A stretch of 6,508 bases of DNA from Acidobacteriaceae bacterium (GCA_003164255.1 PLST01000164.1:1487-7994); one strand, 5' to 3'. Positions 1 to 6,004 are shown, numbered from the stretch's first letter. A program made the numbers and translations. The notes: a model not told the origin generated them from the letters alone.

Positions 1-171
1 AGCTTTATCGGCATCAGTTCCGACTGGCTCTTTCCTGAACCGATGGTCCGCGAATTCGCCAACTCCATCCGCGCCGCCGGCGTTGAGGCCGACTACCGCG
101 AGATGGTCAGCGACCACGGCCACGACGCCTTTCTTGCGGAGCAGGCAGCCCTCGTCCGGCTACTTCAATAG
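1..171 (+). CDS. metX: Homoserine O-acyltransferase, C-terminal end (partial)
   Basis: The last 56 codons of an alpha/beta-hydrolase-fold homoserine acyltransferase, open at the left edge and ending in TAG at 169-171. MetX proteins transfer an acetyl (in some lineages succinyl) group from acyl-CoA to the homoserine hydroxyl in the cytoplasm, opening the methionine branch. Two conserved C-terminal blocks are visible. ISSDWLFP (visible residues 5-12) carries the catalytic Asp, and SDHGHDAFL (37-45) carries the catalytic His of the Ser-Asp-His triad. Between them is the usual amphipathic helix (REFANSIRAAGVEADY). The protein ends soon after in ALVRLLQ, as full-length family members do. The nucleophile Ser and the residues that separate acetyl- from succinyltransferases lie outside the window, so the acyl donor cannot be told. 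The next gene is nearly 400 bases away with its own promoter, so metX ends its unit here. Confidence 0.88.
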   Translation, partial: SFIGISSDWLFPEPMVREFANSIRAAGVEADYREMVSDHGHDAFLAEQAALVRLLQ

Positions 172-246
172 CCGGCCGACGGACCCACCTCAAAAGCAGG
201 CGGCCGGCCGCATCCCGGCTCTAGAATCCCTCCACCATTGGAGGGA
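171..246 (+). terminator. Two GC-rich hairpins after metX (possible terminator)
   Basis: Two inverted repeats follow the metX stop. The first has arms GCCGGCCG (171-178) and CGGCCGGC (201-208) with a 22-nt spacer. The second is a compact perfect hairpin with TCCCTCCA (227-234), a 4-nt loop CCAT and TGGAGGGA (239-246). Neither is followed by a clear T-run; the bases downstream are GCGGGGCTGCC. They may end metX transcription or protect the mRNA 3' end, but they do not meet the usual intrinsic-terminator pattern. Confidence 0.35.
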
Positions 247-396
247 GCGGGGCTGCCACTTTCGTTTGAGCCCTCAACTCTGCTGACTCGCCCTTTTCAT
301 GGCCCTCTGAATGGTCCGACCGTCCGTTTCCACCGGCCGGGCAAGGGTCTGGGCTCGCTCTGCCACGTTATCGTTAAAGTTCTCCTCGAAGTTTCC
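247..396. other. Intergenic spacer with no recognisable gene
   Basis: This is the middle of the 395-base gap between metX and the TPR gene. Short open frames cross it, but their translations are Pro/Ser/Arg-rich, resemble no family I know and lack ribosome binding sites. I see no tRNA, riboswitch or repeat here. The useful content of the gap is the hairpins on its left and the promoter on its right. Confidence 0.6.
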
Positions 397-426
397 TTGT
401 CACCTGCCGCCGAGCCTTTCTATAAT
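397..426 (+). promoter_or_regulatory. Sigma70-type promoter of the TPR gene
   Basis: A -35 box TTGTCA (397-402) and a perfect -10 box TATAAT (421-426) are separated by 18 bases. This is the best consensus promoter in the window. Transcription would start near 433, giving a leader of about 134 nt before the ATG at 567. The leader holds a small inverted repeat (CAACCG 482-487, CGGTTG 498-503) but no riboswitch fold that I recognise. The strong match suggests constitutive, possibly high, expression. Confidence 0.7.
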
Positions 427-555
427 CCTTTCAACACCGCATTGGAAGCTGTGGTATCGTTTAATCCGGCACCCCGGCATACAACCGAAATTCAGTACGG
501 TTGAACATTCCGCCAGCGAGTGCGCAAGTATTGATCTCGATCTTCAAGAATTCCC

Positions 556-560
556 AGGAG
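556..560 (+). promoter_or_regulatory. Shine-Dalgarno AGGAG that fixes the TPR start
   Basis: AGGAG lies 6 bases before the ATG at 567. An in-frame TTG at 501 would lengthen the protein by 22 residues, but it would place non-signal residues ahead of the MKK-hydrophobic signal peptide. The site therefore decides for 567. Confidence 0.85.
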
Positions 561-566
561 CACTGC

Positions 567-2144
567 ATGAAGAAGTTAGTCTTGGCAACCGTGATGGCAG
601 CGGCGAGCATCTGCCTCGTTTCCGCGCCCACGCTGCGAGCATATGGTCAGGATCAGGGAACCATCTCGATCCAGAACCCGGCAGAATTCAATGCATATCA
701 ACAAGCCGGGACCCAGACCGACCCGGCCGCCCGCGCCGCGGCGGAAGAGTCCTTCTTACAGACCTACCCGCAGAGTGTGGTCAAGAAGTCCGTCCTCGAC
801 GATCTCATTGACACTTACGAAAAGACCGGCGATGTGGACAAGGCTGTCGGCGCCGCCTCGCGGCTCCTGCAGCTCGATCCGAACAACATGAAGGCTCTCT
901 ATGTCTCGGCCACCATCAAGCGCAGCCAGTGCCTCCGCACCAACGATGCCCAGGTCTGCGACGATGCCGGCGCAATCGGCCAGAAGGGCCTCAAGGCCAC
1001 CAAGCCCACTGACACGGCAGCTGCTGATTGGCAGAAGATGACCGCGGCTACCTTCCCCATCTTCCACTCCGCCATCGCTCTCGACGACCTGGCCTCAAAA
1101 CAGGACTTCAAGGGCGCCATTGCCGAGTACAAGACCGAGCTCAATCTCTTCCCGCTGCCGGCCACGCAGAGCGGCACCGGCTTGGTGGACACGCTGCAGC
1201 TGGCTGAAGCCTATGCCAAGCCCGGCGACTCCCGCGACCCTGTGCAAGCCGTCTGGTTCTACGCCCGTGCATGGAACTTCGCGCCACCGGCCTACAAGAC
1301 CCAGATCGAGCCCAAGCTTGAGTACTGGTACAAGCGTTTCCACGGCGGCCTCGACGGCCTGGATGCCGTCAAGACGGCGTCGGCGCAAACGCTCTTCAAG
1401 CCCGATTCCGTCGTCATCGCTCCCGCGCCCACGCCGCCTGAGATCGTGCACAACGTGCTGGCCAACACGCCTGACCTGACCAAGCTGAACCTTGAAGACA
1501 AGGAGTTCATCCTTGCCAACGGCACTGCAGCCGACGCGCAGAAGCTCTGGGCCGTCGTGCAGAATCAGCCCACCCCGGTCCCGGGCGTCGTTACGGATGC
1601 CACGGCCACGGTCCTCAAGATCTCGGTCACCACGCTGGCCGCCGTCAAGCCCAAGGACTACACCGTCAAACTCACCACTCCGGCGGCTTGCGGCTCCGCT
1701 CCTCCCGCGCCTTCTGAACTCCACGTCAAGGAAGCGGAGGATTACATCACTGCCAACGGCGTCAAGGCCGATACCGATGCCCTTGATTTCCTGACCGAAT
1801 CACCGGCCAAGTTCAAGAAGATCGAAGTCGAGCCTGCCGTCGTGTCCATTAAGGTAGCCGTGACCCAGGACGCCAAGGACAACAAGACGCCTGACTTCAT
1901 CGTCAACCTGAAGGAACCGGTCGGCTGCAAGGACGCCCCGGCTGCCGGCTTTGAATACAAGCTGCAGCCCGCCGACGAGCTGGACGCCACCTACGACACC
2001 TATACGGCGATTCCGGCTACCGCGACCAGGCCCGCCACCGCGCAGATCGTGCTGCGTGACGGCTTCATCCAGGGTGAGAAGAAGGCGGCTCCGGTGCACC
2101 ACGTCCCGGCCAAGCCCTCTGCTGCTCACCACACCGCGCACTAA
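567..2144 (+). CDS. Secreted TPR-repeat protein with a duplicated C-terminal module
   Basis: A 525-residue exported protein of unknown function. Residues 1-25 are a Sec signal peptide: MKK, then a hydrophobic core LVLATVMAAASICLVSA, with likely cleavage near LRA-YG. The mature protein begins with helical, TPR-like sequence. The clearest unit is about 75-110 (DDLIDTYEKTGDVDKAVGAA, then LLQLDPNN), and weaker helical pairs occur at about 180-240 (FKGAIAEYKTELNLFP, AEAYAKPG, AVWFYARAW). A Pro-rich linker (285-292) leads to two tandem 79-residue modules (306-384 and 385-463), each with an ANG-x2-AD motif and one Cys near its end. The tail is Ala/Pro/His-rich and ends HHTAH. TPR domains usually mediate protein-protein contacts, so a periplasmic or envelope scaffold role is an inference. 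The gene has its own strong promoter and terminator and so appears monocistronic. Similar signal-peptide TPR proteins are frequent in Acidobacteriota. I cannot assign a name. Confidence 0.85.
   Translation: MKKLVLATVMAAASICLVSAPTLRAYGQDQGTISIQNPAEFNAYQQAGTQTDPAARAAAEESFLQTYPQSVVKKSVLDDLIDTYEKTGDVDKAVGAASRLLQLDPNNMKALYVSATIKRSQCLRTNDAQVCDDAGAIGQKGLKATKPTDTAAADWQKMTAATFPIFHSAIALDDLASKQDFKGAIAEYKTELNLFPLPATQSGTGLVDTLQLAEAYAKPGDSRDPVQAVWFYARAWNFAPPAYKTQIEPKLEYWYKRFHGGLDGLDAVKTASAQTLFKPDSVVIAPAPTPPEIVHNVLANTPDLTKLNLEDKEFILANGTAADAQKLWAVVQNQPTPVPGVVTDATATVLKISVTTLAAVKPKDYTVKLTTPAACGSAPPAPSELHVKEAEDYITANGVKADTDALDFLTESPAKFKKIEVEPAVVSIKVAVTQDAKDNKTPDFIVNLKEPVGCKDAPAAGFEYKLQPADELDATYDTYTAIPATATRPATAQIVLRDGFIQGEKKAAPVHHVPAKPSAAHHTAH
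1482..1955 (+). repeat. Tandem 79-residue protein module, two copies
   Basis: Copy 1 is residues 306-384 (1482-1718) and copy 2 is residues 385-463 (1719-1955) of the TPR protein. Matching anchors sit 79 residues apart: FILANG (314-319) with YITANG (393-398), AD (322-323) with AD (401-402), DYTVKL (364-369) with DFIVNL (443-448), P372 with P451, C375 with C454, and AP (378-379) with AP (457-458). A KISVT/KVAVT strand (351-355, 429-433) also matches with a one-residue shift. The DNA of the copies has diverged, so the duplication is old. The two single Cys could pair with each other, or with C122/C131 in the N-terminal half. Confidence 0.75.
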
Positions 2145-2182
2145 TCATCATGCCGGTCAGCTTCAGCTGACCGGCATGATGA
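2145..2182. repeat. Perfect 18-bp palindrome directly after the TPR stop codon
   Basis: Arms TCATCATGCCGGTCAGCT (2145-2162) and AGCTGACCGGCATGATGA (2165-2182) are separated by only 2 bases. The stem begins immediately after the TAA. As RNA it would form a very stable hairpin on either strand, with about 17 pairs and a tetraloop. There is no T-run on either side, so by itself it is not a classical terminator. It may stabilise the mRNA 3' end, back up the terminator at 2236-2269, or be a protein-binding site. Confidence 0.8.
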
Positions 2183-2185
2183 GCG

Positions 2186-2207
2186 AAAACCCCTGTGAAT
2201 ACAGGGG
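2186..2207 (-). terminator. Likely terminator of the leftward regulator gene
   Basis: Read leftward, the stem CCCCTGT (2207-2201) with a 4-nt loop pairs with ACAGGGG (2196-2190) and is followed by TTTT (2189-2186). It lies about 100 bases past the stop of the minus-strand regulator. Read rightward it is followed by A residues, so it would only act leftward. The T-run is short, so strength is uncertain. Confidence 0.5.
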
Positions 2208-2235
2208 AAAAACGAATCAAGTTCCTGGGATTACG

Positions 2236-2269
2236 AAGGGCAGCCTCGATGAGGCTGCCCTTTTTCTTT
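2236..2269 (+). terminator. Rho-independent terminator of the TPR gene
   Basis: The stem GGGCAGCCTC (2238-2247), a 3-nt loop GAT and GAGGCTGCCC (2251-2260) form 10 perfect pairs. Two further A-T pairs can extend it (2236-2237 with 2261-2262). TTTTTCTTT (2261-2269) follows. This is a textbook intrinsic terminator for rightward transcription, about 95 bases after the TPR stop codon. Confidence 0.9.
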
Positions 2270-2307
2270 GACCCCGGCATCGCGATGGGTGGGGCAAAGG
2301 GCGGTGA

Positions 2308-3243
2308 TCAGGAGGCGAGTAGGGATTCGTTGCCTAGAATGCGGTAAAGGGTTGAGCGGCTGATGGAGAGCTGGCGCGCGGCGCGGAGCTTGTTGCCGTG
2401 GTTCAAGTCGAGAACGTACTGCACATGATTGCGAATGACGGCGTCGAGCGAAAGGTCGTCGAGCTGCGAAGCCGGCCGGGCTGAAACTGGCTGGTCAGAT
2501 TCGGTGGGCAAAGCGAGGTTACTCGAAAGGATGACGCCGTTGTCGGCCTCAAGGAGCGCGGTCTCAAGTACTCCGGCGAGTTCGCGAATGTTTCCGGGCC
2601 ACGGGTGTTGCAGCAGGCGCGCGAGCGTGCCGGGGCCGAGCAACACAGGACGCTGCTGATAGCGGGTGCAGATGCGGTCAAGCAGGCACTGGGCGAGCGG
2701 GGCAATGTCTTCGCGTCGCTGGCGCAGTGGCGGAATGGCAAAGCGGATGGAGGTAAGCCGGAAAGCAAGATCGGGCAACAGCAATCCCTGGCCTGCCATC
2801 TGCCGTAGCGGTGTTTGCGAGGACGCGAGCAAGACAGCGCGGCCCGGAGGACGGTCCTGCAAGGCACGGAGAACGCCGAGCAACAATCCCTGCCCCGGCG
2901 GGGCAAGCAGGTCGACACGGTCAAGATAAGTGAAGCCGGCGAGCGTGGCCGGATCGGCATCGGTGGCGAGCCACTCGCGCGCATCTCGACGCTGAAATCC
3001 CGAACCCGAAAGCGGCGAACGTGAGAATAAATGACGAGCCAGCGTGTGTTTGCCGGAGCCGTGTTCACCTTCAATGGAGGCCACCTGCAGATGGGGCGCT
3101 GCCATTTCAGCCTGCATGAGCAGCTTGCGCCACACCGCGCTGATACCGACGATTTGAAGGGCGGGTGAGGCTTCGGCCTCAACGAGGGAGAGCTTTGCGG
3201 CCGGCTGAGGCTGATATTGAGCGGCGCTCTGCATGGTTCTCAA
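2308..3243 (-). CDS. Degenerate NtrC/PspF-like AAA+ regulator with Fis-type HTH
   Basis: A 311-residue cytoplasmic transcription regulator related to sigma54 enhancer-binding proteins, without a receiver or sensor domain. Order: a short N-terminal segment (1-30), AAA+ core (about 31-240), and Fis-type HTH (about 264-303, with AARQLSISRSTLYRIL). Conserved parts are Walker A GEHGSGKHT (59-67), PPLRQRREDI (171-180) and WPGNIREL (215-222). Several functional parts are missing. There is no GAFTGA loop, and Walker A Lys65 is only 43 residues from Asp108, against about 65 in NtrC. The Walker B Glu is Arg (YLDR, 106-109). The sensor I Asn is absent (LLASSQ). The first arginine-finger position is Leu156, with Arg162 kept. 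By family knowledge it should not activate sigma54 and may not hydrolyse ATP, so it could be a DNA-binding repressor or a sigma70-acting regulator. The TTG start has GGAGG 9 bases upstream (3257-3253). An ATG three codons later (3234) is the alternative. Confidence 0.85.
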   Translation of the reverse strand: MRTMQSAAQYQPQPAAKLSLVEAEASPALQIVGISAVWRKLLMQAEMAAPHLQVASIEGEHGSGKHTLARHLFSRSPLSGSGFQRRDAREWLATDADPATLAGFTYLDRVDLLAPPGQGLLLGVLRALQDRPPGRAVLLASSQTPLRQMAGQGLLLPDLAFRLTSIRFAIPPLRQRREDIAPLAQCLLDRICTRYQQRPVLLGPGTLARLLQHPWPGNIRELAGVLETALLEADNGVILSSNLALPTESDQPVSARPASQLDDLSLDAVIRNHVQYVLDLNHGNKLRAARQLSISRSTLYRILGNESLLAS

Positions 3244-3259
3244 CGTCCCTCGCCTCCAT

Positions 3260-3283
3260 GGCCCAAAGTCAGTGGATTGGGCC
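3260..3283. promoter_or_regulatory. 24-bp inverted repeat upstream of the regulator, candidate operator
   Basis: Arms GGCCCAA (3260-3266) and TTGGGCC (3277-3283) match perfectly around a 10-base spacer. The site sits just upstream of the regulator's Shine-Dalgarno, in the region shared with the divergent glycosyltransferase gene. Fis-type HTH proteins bind as dimers to such symmetric sites, so autoregulation is possible. It could equally be a leader hairpin. No clear -35/-10 pair for the leftward gene was found nearby. Confidence 0.4.
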
Positions 3284-3433
3284 GACGCTCATTTCATCGG
3301 CGATGCGGAAGAAAACATGAACGATGGTGGAAAACGGTGGTAAGCGGACCGAATCCCGCCCTGGGTCAGGGGAAAATCTTCGCGGCAGGCTGGCGCGGGT
3401 CTTAAATCCCAAGAGAATGCGGCGTTGTTCCGC

Positions 3434-3439
3434 TATACT
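3434..3439 (+). promoter_or_regulatory. Candidate -10 box for the glycosyltransferase unit
   Basis: TATACT is one base from the TATAAT consensus. No good -35 lies 16-18 bases upstream (AAGAGA at 3411-3416). Transcription from it would begin near 3446, after the upstream GTG (3442) that could otherwise start the gene. This supports the start at 3550. The rest of the 306-base gap (3244-3549) contains the inverted repeat at 3260-3283 and nothing else I recognise. Confidence 0.45.
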
Positions 3440-3535
3440 CGGTGCATCCCCGCCGAGGCGTCATCTTTTCCAGTTTTCATCGTTCTCAGAATGCTGGGCG
3501 AAGAGTCTGCCACGGCGTTGCACGCGGGACTTTTC

Positions 3536-3540
3536 TGGAG
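3536..3540 (+). promoter_or_regulatory. Shine-Dalgarno TGGAG for the TTG start at 3550
   Basis: TGGAG lies 9 bases before an in-frame TTG (3550-3552). The only other start candidate, GTG at 3442, has no ribosome binding site before it. It would also add 36 Arg/Gly/His-rich residues before the first membrane segment. Confidence 0.6.
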
Positions 3541-3549
3541 AACGGGCCA

Positions 3550-5235
3550 TTGACGATCGGGACACGACGAGCGCTGTTGGGTGCCTGGCTGCTGGTCATC
3601 GTTGTGTTTGCGCTTCTGCACGCCGTCAACCTGAGAGCCGATTTTCCGAATCACTCGCCGTGGGTGTTTGACTGGGCCAAATACACCGACGAGGGATGGT
3701 ACGGCAACGCTGCCATTCGCGCGCACCTGTTTGGGAATTGGTATTTGGCCGGTGACTTCAATCCAGCCGTTGCGCTGCCGGTGCTGCCATTTCTTGAATG
3801 GCTGCTGTTCTTCGTAACCGGGGTTACGCCGGAGGCCGCCCGCGCGCTGGCCGTTGCGTTCTTCTTTGCGGACCTGGTGCTGAGCTATCTGCTCATCCGG
3901 TCGGCGGGACCGCGCTGGGCCGCGTTGCTGGCCGTGACGCTGATGGTGACCAGCCCATTCCTCTACTGCTTCAGCCGGCTGGCCATTCTTGAGCCGGTGC
4001 TGATGACCTTCGAGCTGTGCGCGCTCAACATCGCCGTGCGCCTGCCGCAGTTGAAGTGGCCGGTACGTTCTTCCGCGGGCATCGGGTTGCTCTTCACCGT
4101 GATGATGCTGACCAAGACCACGGCGATTTTTCTGCTGCCAGCCGTGGCGTGGGCGATGCTGATGCCCCTGCGCCGCAACGTGTTTCACGCTGCGCGCTGC
4201 GCGCTGGCTGCCATTGGCGCCTTCGCGCTTTCCTACGGGTTATGGCTCTCGCTGGTGGCGTGGCGAGGACTGTGGGGCGACTACAAATATATGTACGTCG
4301 TGAACGCCTACCCCAAGCCAAAGGAGCTTTACTGGCCAGTGGTGAGTGCGGCGTGGTCAATCCACGGCGGGTTGTGGGCCGATCACATTCTGGTCCCGCT
4401 CGCCGGAATCGTGCTGTTGTTTGCGGCGGTCTCGCGGCGAACGGCCTGGTCGCGCGCAGGCAGGGACAAGGCGCGCGCGCTCGATGTCGAGAGGCGGCGC
4501 GACTGGGGAAGCAGGATGTTCCTTGACCCCGTGCTCGGCGCCTCGGTGCTCTCGGTGGCGGGATACATCGGGTTCATGTCGGTGCAGAATCATCCACAGC
4601 CGCGCTACTTCACGGTCGTGGGTTTGTTCTGCTTTATCGTGATTGCGCGTGCAGCGCAGGCACTGTTGGGCGCTGGCGGCGCAGGTAAGGGCCTGAATAG
4701 GCCCGCCAGCCACAGGCCAGCGCTGACCATCGCCGGCGCCATCGTGATTGGGGTTGCGGTGCTGGCTGCCGGACTGAATGGCGCAAGGCTAGTCGAGTAC
4801 GCGCTTCACCCGCAATATACGTTCGTGACCGCGGCCGGGCAACTGGCGCGTTATATGGATGAGCATCCCAACGGCAGGCGGCTGCTGGTGTCGATCAGTG
4901 GCGACGAAGTTTCGCTTATCAGTCACGTGCCCGCGCTCTGCGACGACTTTGTCTCCCCAAACGGCTCGATTACCGACCTGCCGACCAAGACGGCCTACTA
5001 CCAGCCGGGATGGTACGCGTCCTGGAATGATCTTGATCCGGGAACGCTCGAGGACCTGCACACTCATTTTTCTCTGGAGCAGGTGGCAAGCTTCGCTGCC
5101 TTCGATGATCCCGAGCGCAATCAGTTGGTGCTGTTCAAGCTGCACCCGTTGCCCGGCGGCGAGGTGCGTGATCCGACCGTGCAGAACATGAAAGACGTTT
5201 TGCCCGATGACTCCATCCAGATTCCGACAGAGTGA
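3550..5235 (+). CDS. Multi-pass membrane glycosyltransferase, GT-C / PMT (GT39/GT83)-like
   Basis: A 561-residue inner-membrane protein (597 if begun at GTG 3442). GT-C enzymes of this type move a sugar from a polyprenyl-phosphate donor to a lipid, glycan or protein on the periplasmic side. Visible features fit. Residues 8-27 are a first membrane helix. A first external loop with DWAKYTDEGWYGNAAI follows (41-56), and its acidic pair D47-E48 sits where GT-C/PMT enzymes keep the catalytic acidic motif. About ten more hydrophobic segments come next, for example LPFLEWLLFFVTG, FFFADLVLSYLLI, IVLLFAAV, YFTVVGLFCFIVIA and AIVIGVAVLAAG. The last 130 or so residues are soluble, as in ArnT-like proteins with a C-terminal periplasmic domain. 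A basic loop lies between late helices. Sugar and acceptor cannot be read from the sequence. The stop overlaps the methyltransferase frame, suggesting one operon with a coupled role in surface-glycan or lipid modification. Confidence 0.75.
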   Translation: MTIGTRRALLGAWLLVIVVFALLHAVNLRADFPNHSPWVFDWAKYTDEGWYGNAAIRAHLFGNWYLAGDFNPAVALPVLPFLEWLLFFVTGVTPEAARALAVAFFFADLVLSYLLIRSAGPRWAALLAVTLMVTSPFLYCFSRLAILEPVLMTFELCALNIAVRLPQLKWPVRSSAGIGLLFTVMMLTKTTAIFLLPAVAWAMLMPLRRNVFHAARCALAAIGAFALSYGLWLSLVAWRGLWGDYKYMYVVNAYPKPKELYWPVVSAAWSIHGGLWADHILVPLAGIVLLFAAVSRRTAWSRAGRDKARALDVERRRDWGSRMFLDPVLGASVLSVAGYIGFMSVQNHPQPRYFTVVGLFCFIVIARAAQALLGAGGAGKGLNRPASHRPALTIAGAIVIGVAVLAAGLNGARLVEYALHPQYTFVTAAGQLARYMDEHPNGRRLLVSISGDEVSLISHVPALCDDFVSPNGSITDLPTKTAYYQPGWYASWNDLDPGTLEDLHTHFSLEQVASFAAFDDPERNQLVLFKLHPLPGGEVRDPTVQNMKDVLPDDSIQIPTE

Positions 5236-5908
5236 GAGAATCAGTCGTCAGGGTTCGGCAAATGGAAACGCGATAGGTTGGGACGGTGAGAGAGTGGCGC
5301 TAAACATTCAGGAACAATTCGGCCATATAGATATTTACGTATTCGATCAGATTCTGCGAGGAAACATCGCCCCAGGCATGCGGGTGCTCGACGCCGGATG
5401 TGGATACGGAAGAAATCTGGTCCATCTGCTGCGCGAAGGGTGCGAAGTATTTGCAGTGGATGAGGATGCCGGCGGCGTTGAGCACGTTCGCCGGCTTTCA
5501 GCTTCGCTTATGACCGGTTTGCCTGCGGAGAACTTCCAGGTGGGGTCAATTGAACAGATGCCGTTTCAAAACGGGTTTGCAGATGTGGTGATCTGCAATT
5601 CGGTGCTTCACTTTGCCCGGGATGAAGAAAACTTCAGGGCCATGTTGACTGAGCTATGGCGGGTGGTCAGGCCCGGCGGCATGCTGTTCTGCCGGCTGGG
5701 TTCCAGAATTGGAATGGACTTTGAGCGGGCCGGCGGCAATATCTTTGTGATCGGCGATGGTTCCAGATGGTTCCTGGTGGATGAGGAGATGCTTCTGGAC
5801 TCGACAGAGGAGTTGAATGCAGTGCTGGTCGATCCGCTAAAGACGACGATCGTGCAGAACCTTCGCTGCATGACGACCTGGGTGCTCAGAAAGCGCATTG
5901 AGCAATAG
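5207..5908 (+). CDS. Class I SAM-dependent methyltransferase (Methyltransf_11/25 type)
   Basis: A 233-residue soluble Rossmann-fold methyltransferase. Motif I is VLDAGCGYGRN (60-70), which binds S-adenosylmethionine. The acidic residue ending strand 2 is D85 (VFAVDED). The MPF-x4-ADVVICNSVLHF stretch (118-136) forms the next strands, and ELWRVVRPGGMLF (149-161) is the post-motif helix and strand. The ATG at 5207 overlaps the end of the glycosyltransferase gene by 29 bases, which would couple translation, but it has no good Shine-Dalgarno. The first 29 residues (to about DGER) look unlike folded protein. The conserved-looking part starts at residue 30, exactly at a GTG (5294) in the context VALNIQEQFG, so a 204-residue protein starting at 5294 is a serious alternative. 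The substrate is unknown. Co-location with a GT-C glycosyltransferase hints at sugar or lipid methylation, but this fold also serves many small molecules. It is not MetW-like despite metX in the window. Confidence 0.8.
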   Translation: MTPSRFRQSERISRQGSANGNAIGWDGERVALNIQEQFGHIDIYVFDQILRGNIAPGMRVLDAGCGYGRNLVHLLREGCEVFAVDEDAGGVEHVRRLSASLMTGLPAENFQVGSIEQMPFQNGFADVVICNSVLHFARDEENFRAMLTELWRVVRPGGMLFCRLGSRIGMDFERAGGNIFVIGDGSRWFLVDEEMLLDSTEELNAVLVDPLKTTIVQNLRCMTTWVLRKRIEQ

Positions 5909-5967
5909 GAACCGATCAACGCGCAGGTGCGTAATCACGTCCACGAAGCGCGGGCGACGACTCGTCC

Positions 5968-5995
5968 AAAAACCGTTGACATGACGATGTTCGGT
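5968..5995 (-). terminator. Weak candidate terminator after the porin gene
   Basis: Read leftward, ACCG (5995-5992) pairs with CGGT (5975-5972) around an inner ACAT-CGTC-ATGT hairpin with a small internal loop, and T residues follow (TTTTT at 5972-5968, the first shared with the stem). It lies just past the porin stop in the 96-base convergent gap (5909-6004). The stem is short and imperfect, so this is only a suggestion. No rightward terminator for the methyltransferase was seen in the gap. Confidence 0.3.
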
Positions 5996-6004
5996 GGATA
6001 TCCA

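Noticed and set aside
238..504. Possible small gene between metX and the TPR gene
   Set aside because: No ribosome binding site or recognisable protein feature. It runs through the promoter at 397-426.
501..566. Earlier TTG start for the TPR protein
   Set aside because: It would bury the signal peptide behind 22 residues and ignores the AGGAG spaced 6 bases from ATG 567.
1095..1724. Minus-strand open frame of 209 codons inside the TPR gene
   Set aside because: Arg/Gly-rich composition and no domain, on the antisense of a gene with signal peptide, ribosome site and promoter.
2097..2141. His-rich C-terminus of the TPR protein as an engineered tag
   Set aside because: The His residues are spread among Ala/Pro/Lys (HHVPAKPSAAHHTAH), with no run of six. 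It looks like a natural tail, perhaps metal-binding.
3244..3549. Sigma54 (-24/-12) promoter next to the NtrC-like regulator
   Set aside because: I looked for TGGCAC-N5-TTGCA-like sequence on both strands and found no convincing match. The regulator also lacks GAFTGA.
3433..4188. Long minus-strand open frame (251 codons) opposite the glycosyltransferase
   Set aside because: Its translation is Gln/His/Arg-rich without any motif, and it lies wholly antisense to a well-supported membrane protein. It is a high-GC shadow frame.
5207..5908. MetW (methyltransferase-like partner of MetX)
   Set aside because: It lies 5 kb from metX in another transcription unit. Its sequence shows ordinary Methyltransf_11/25 features rather than anything specific to MetW.
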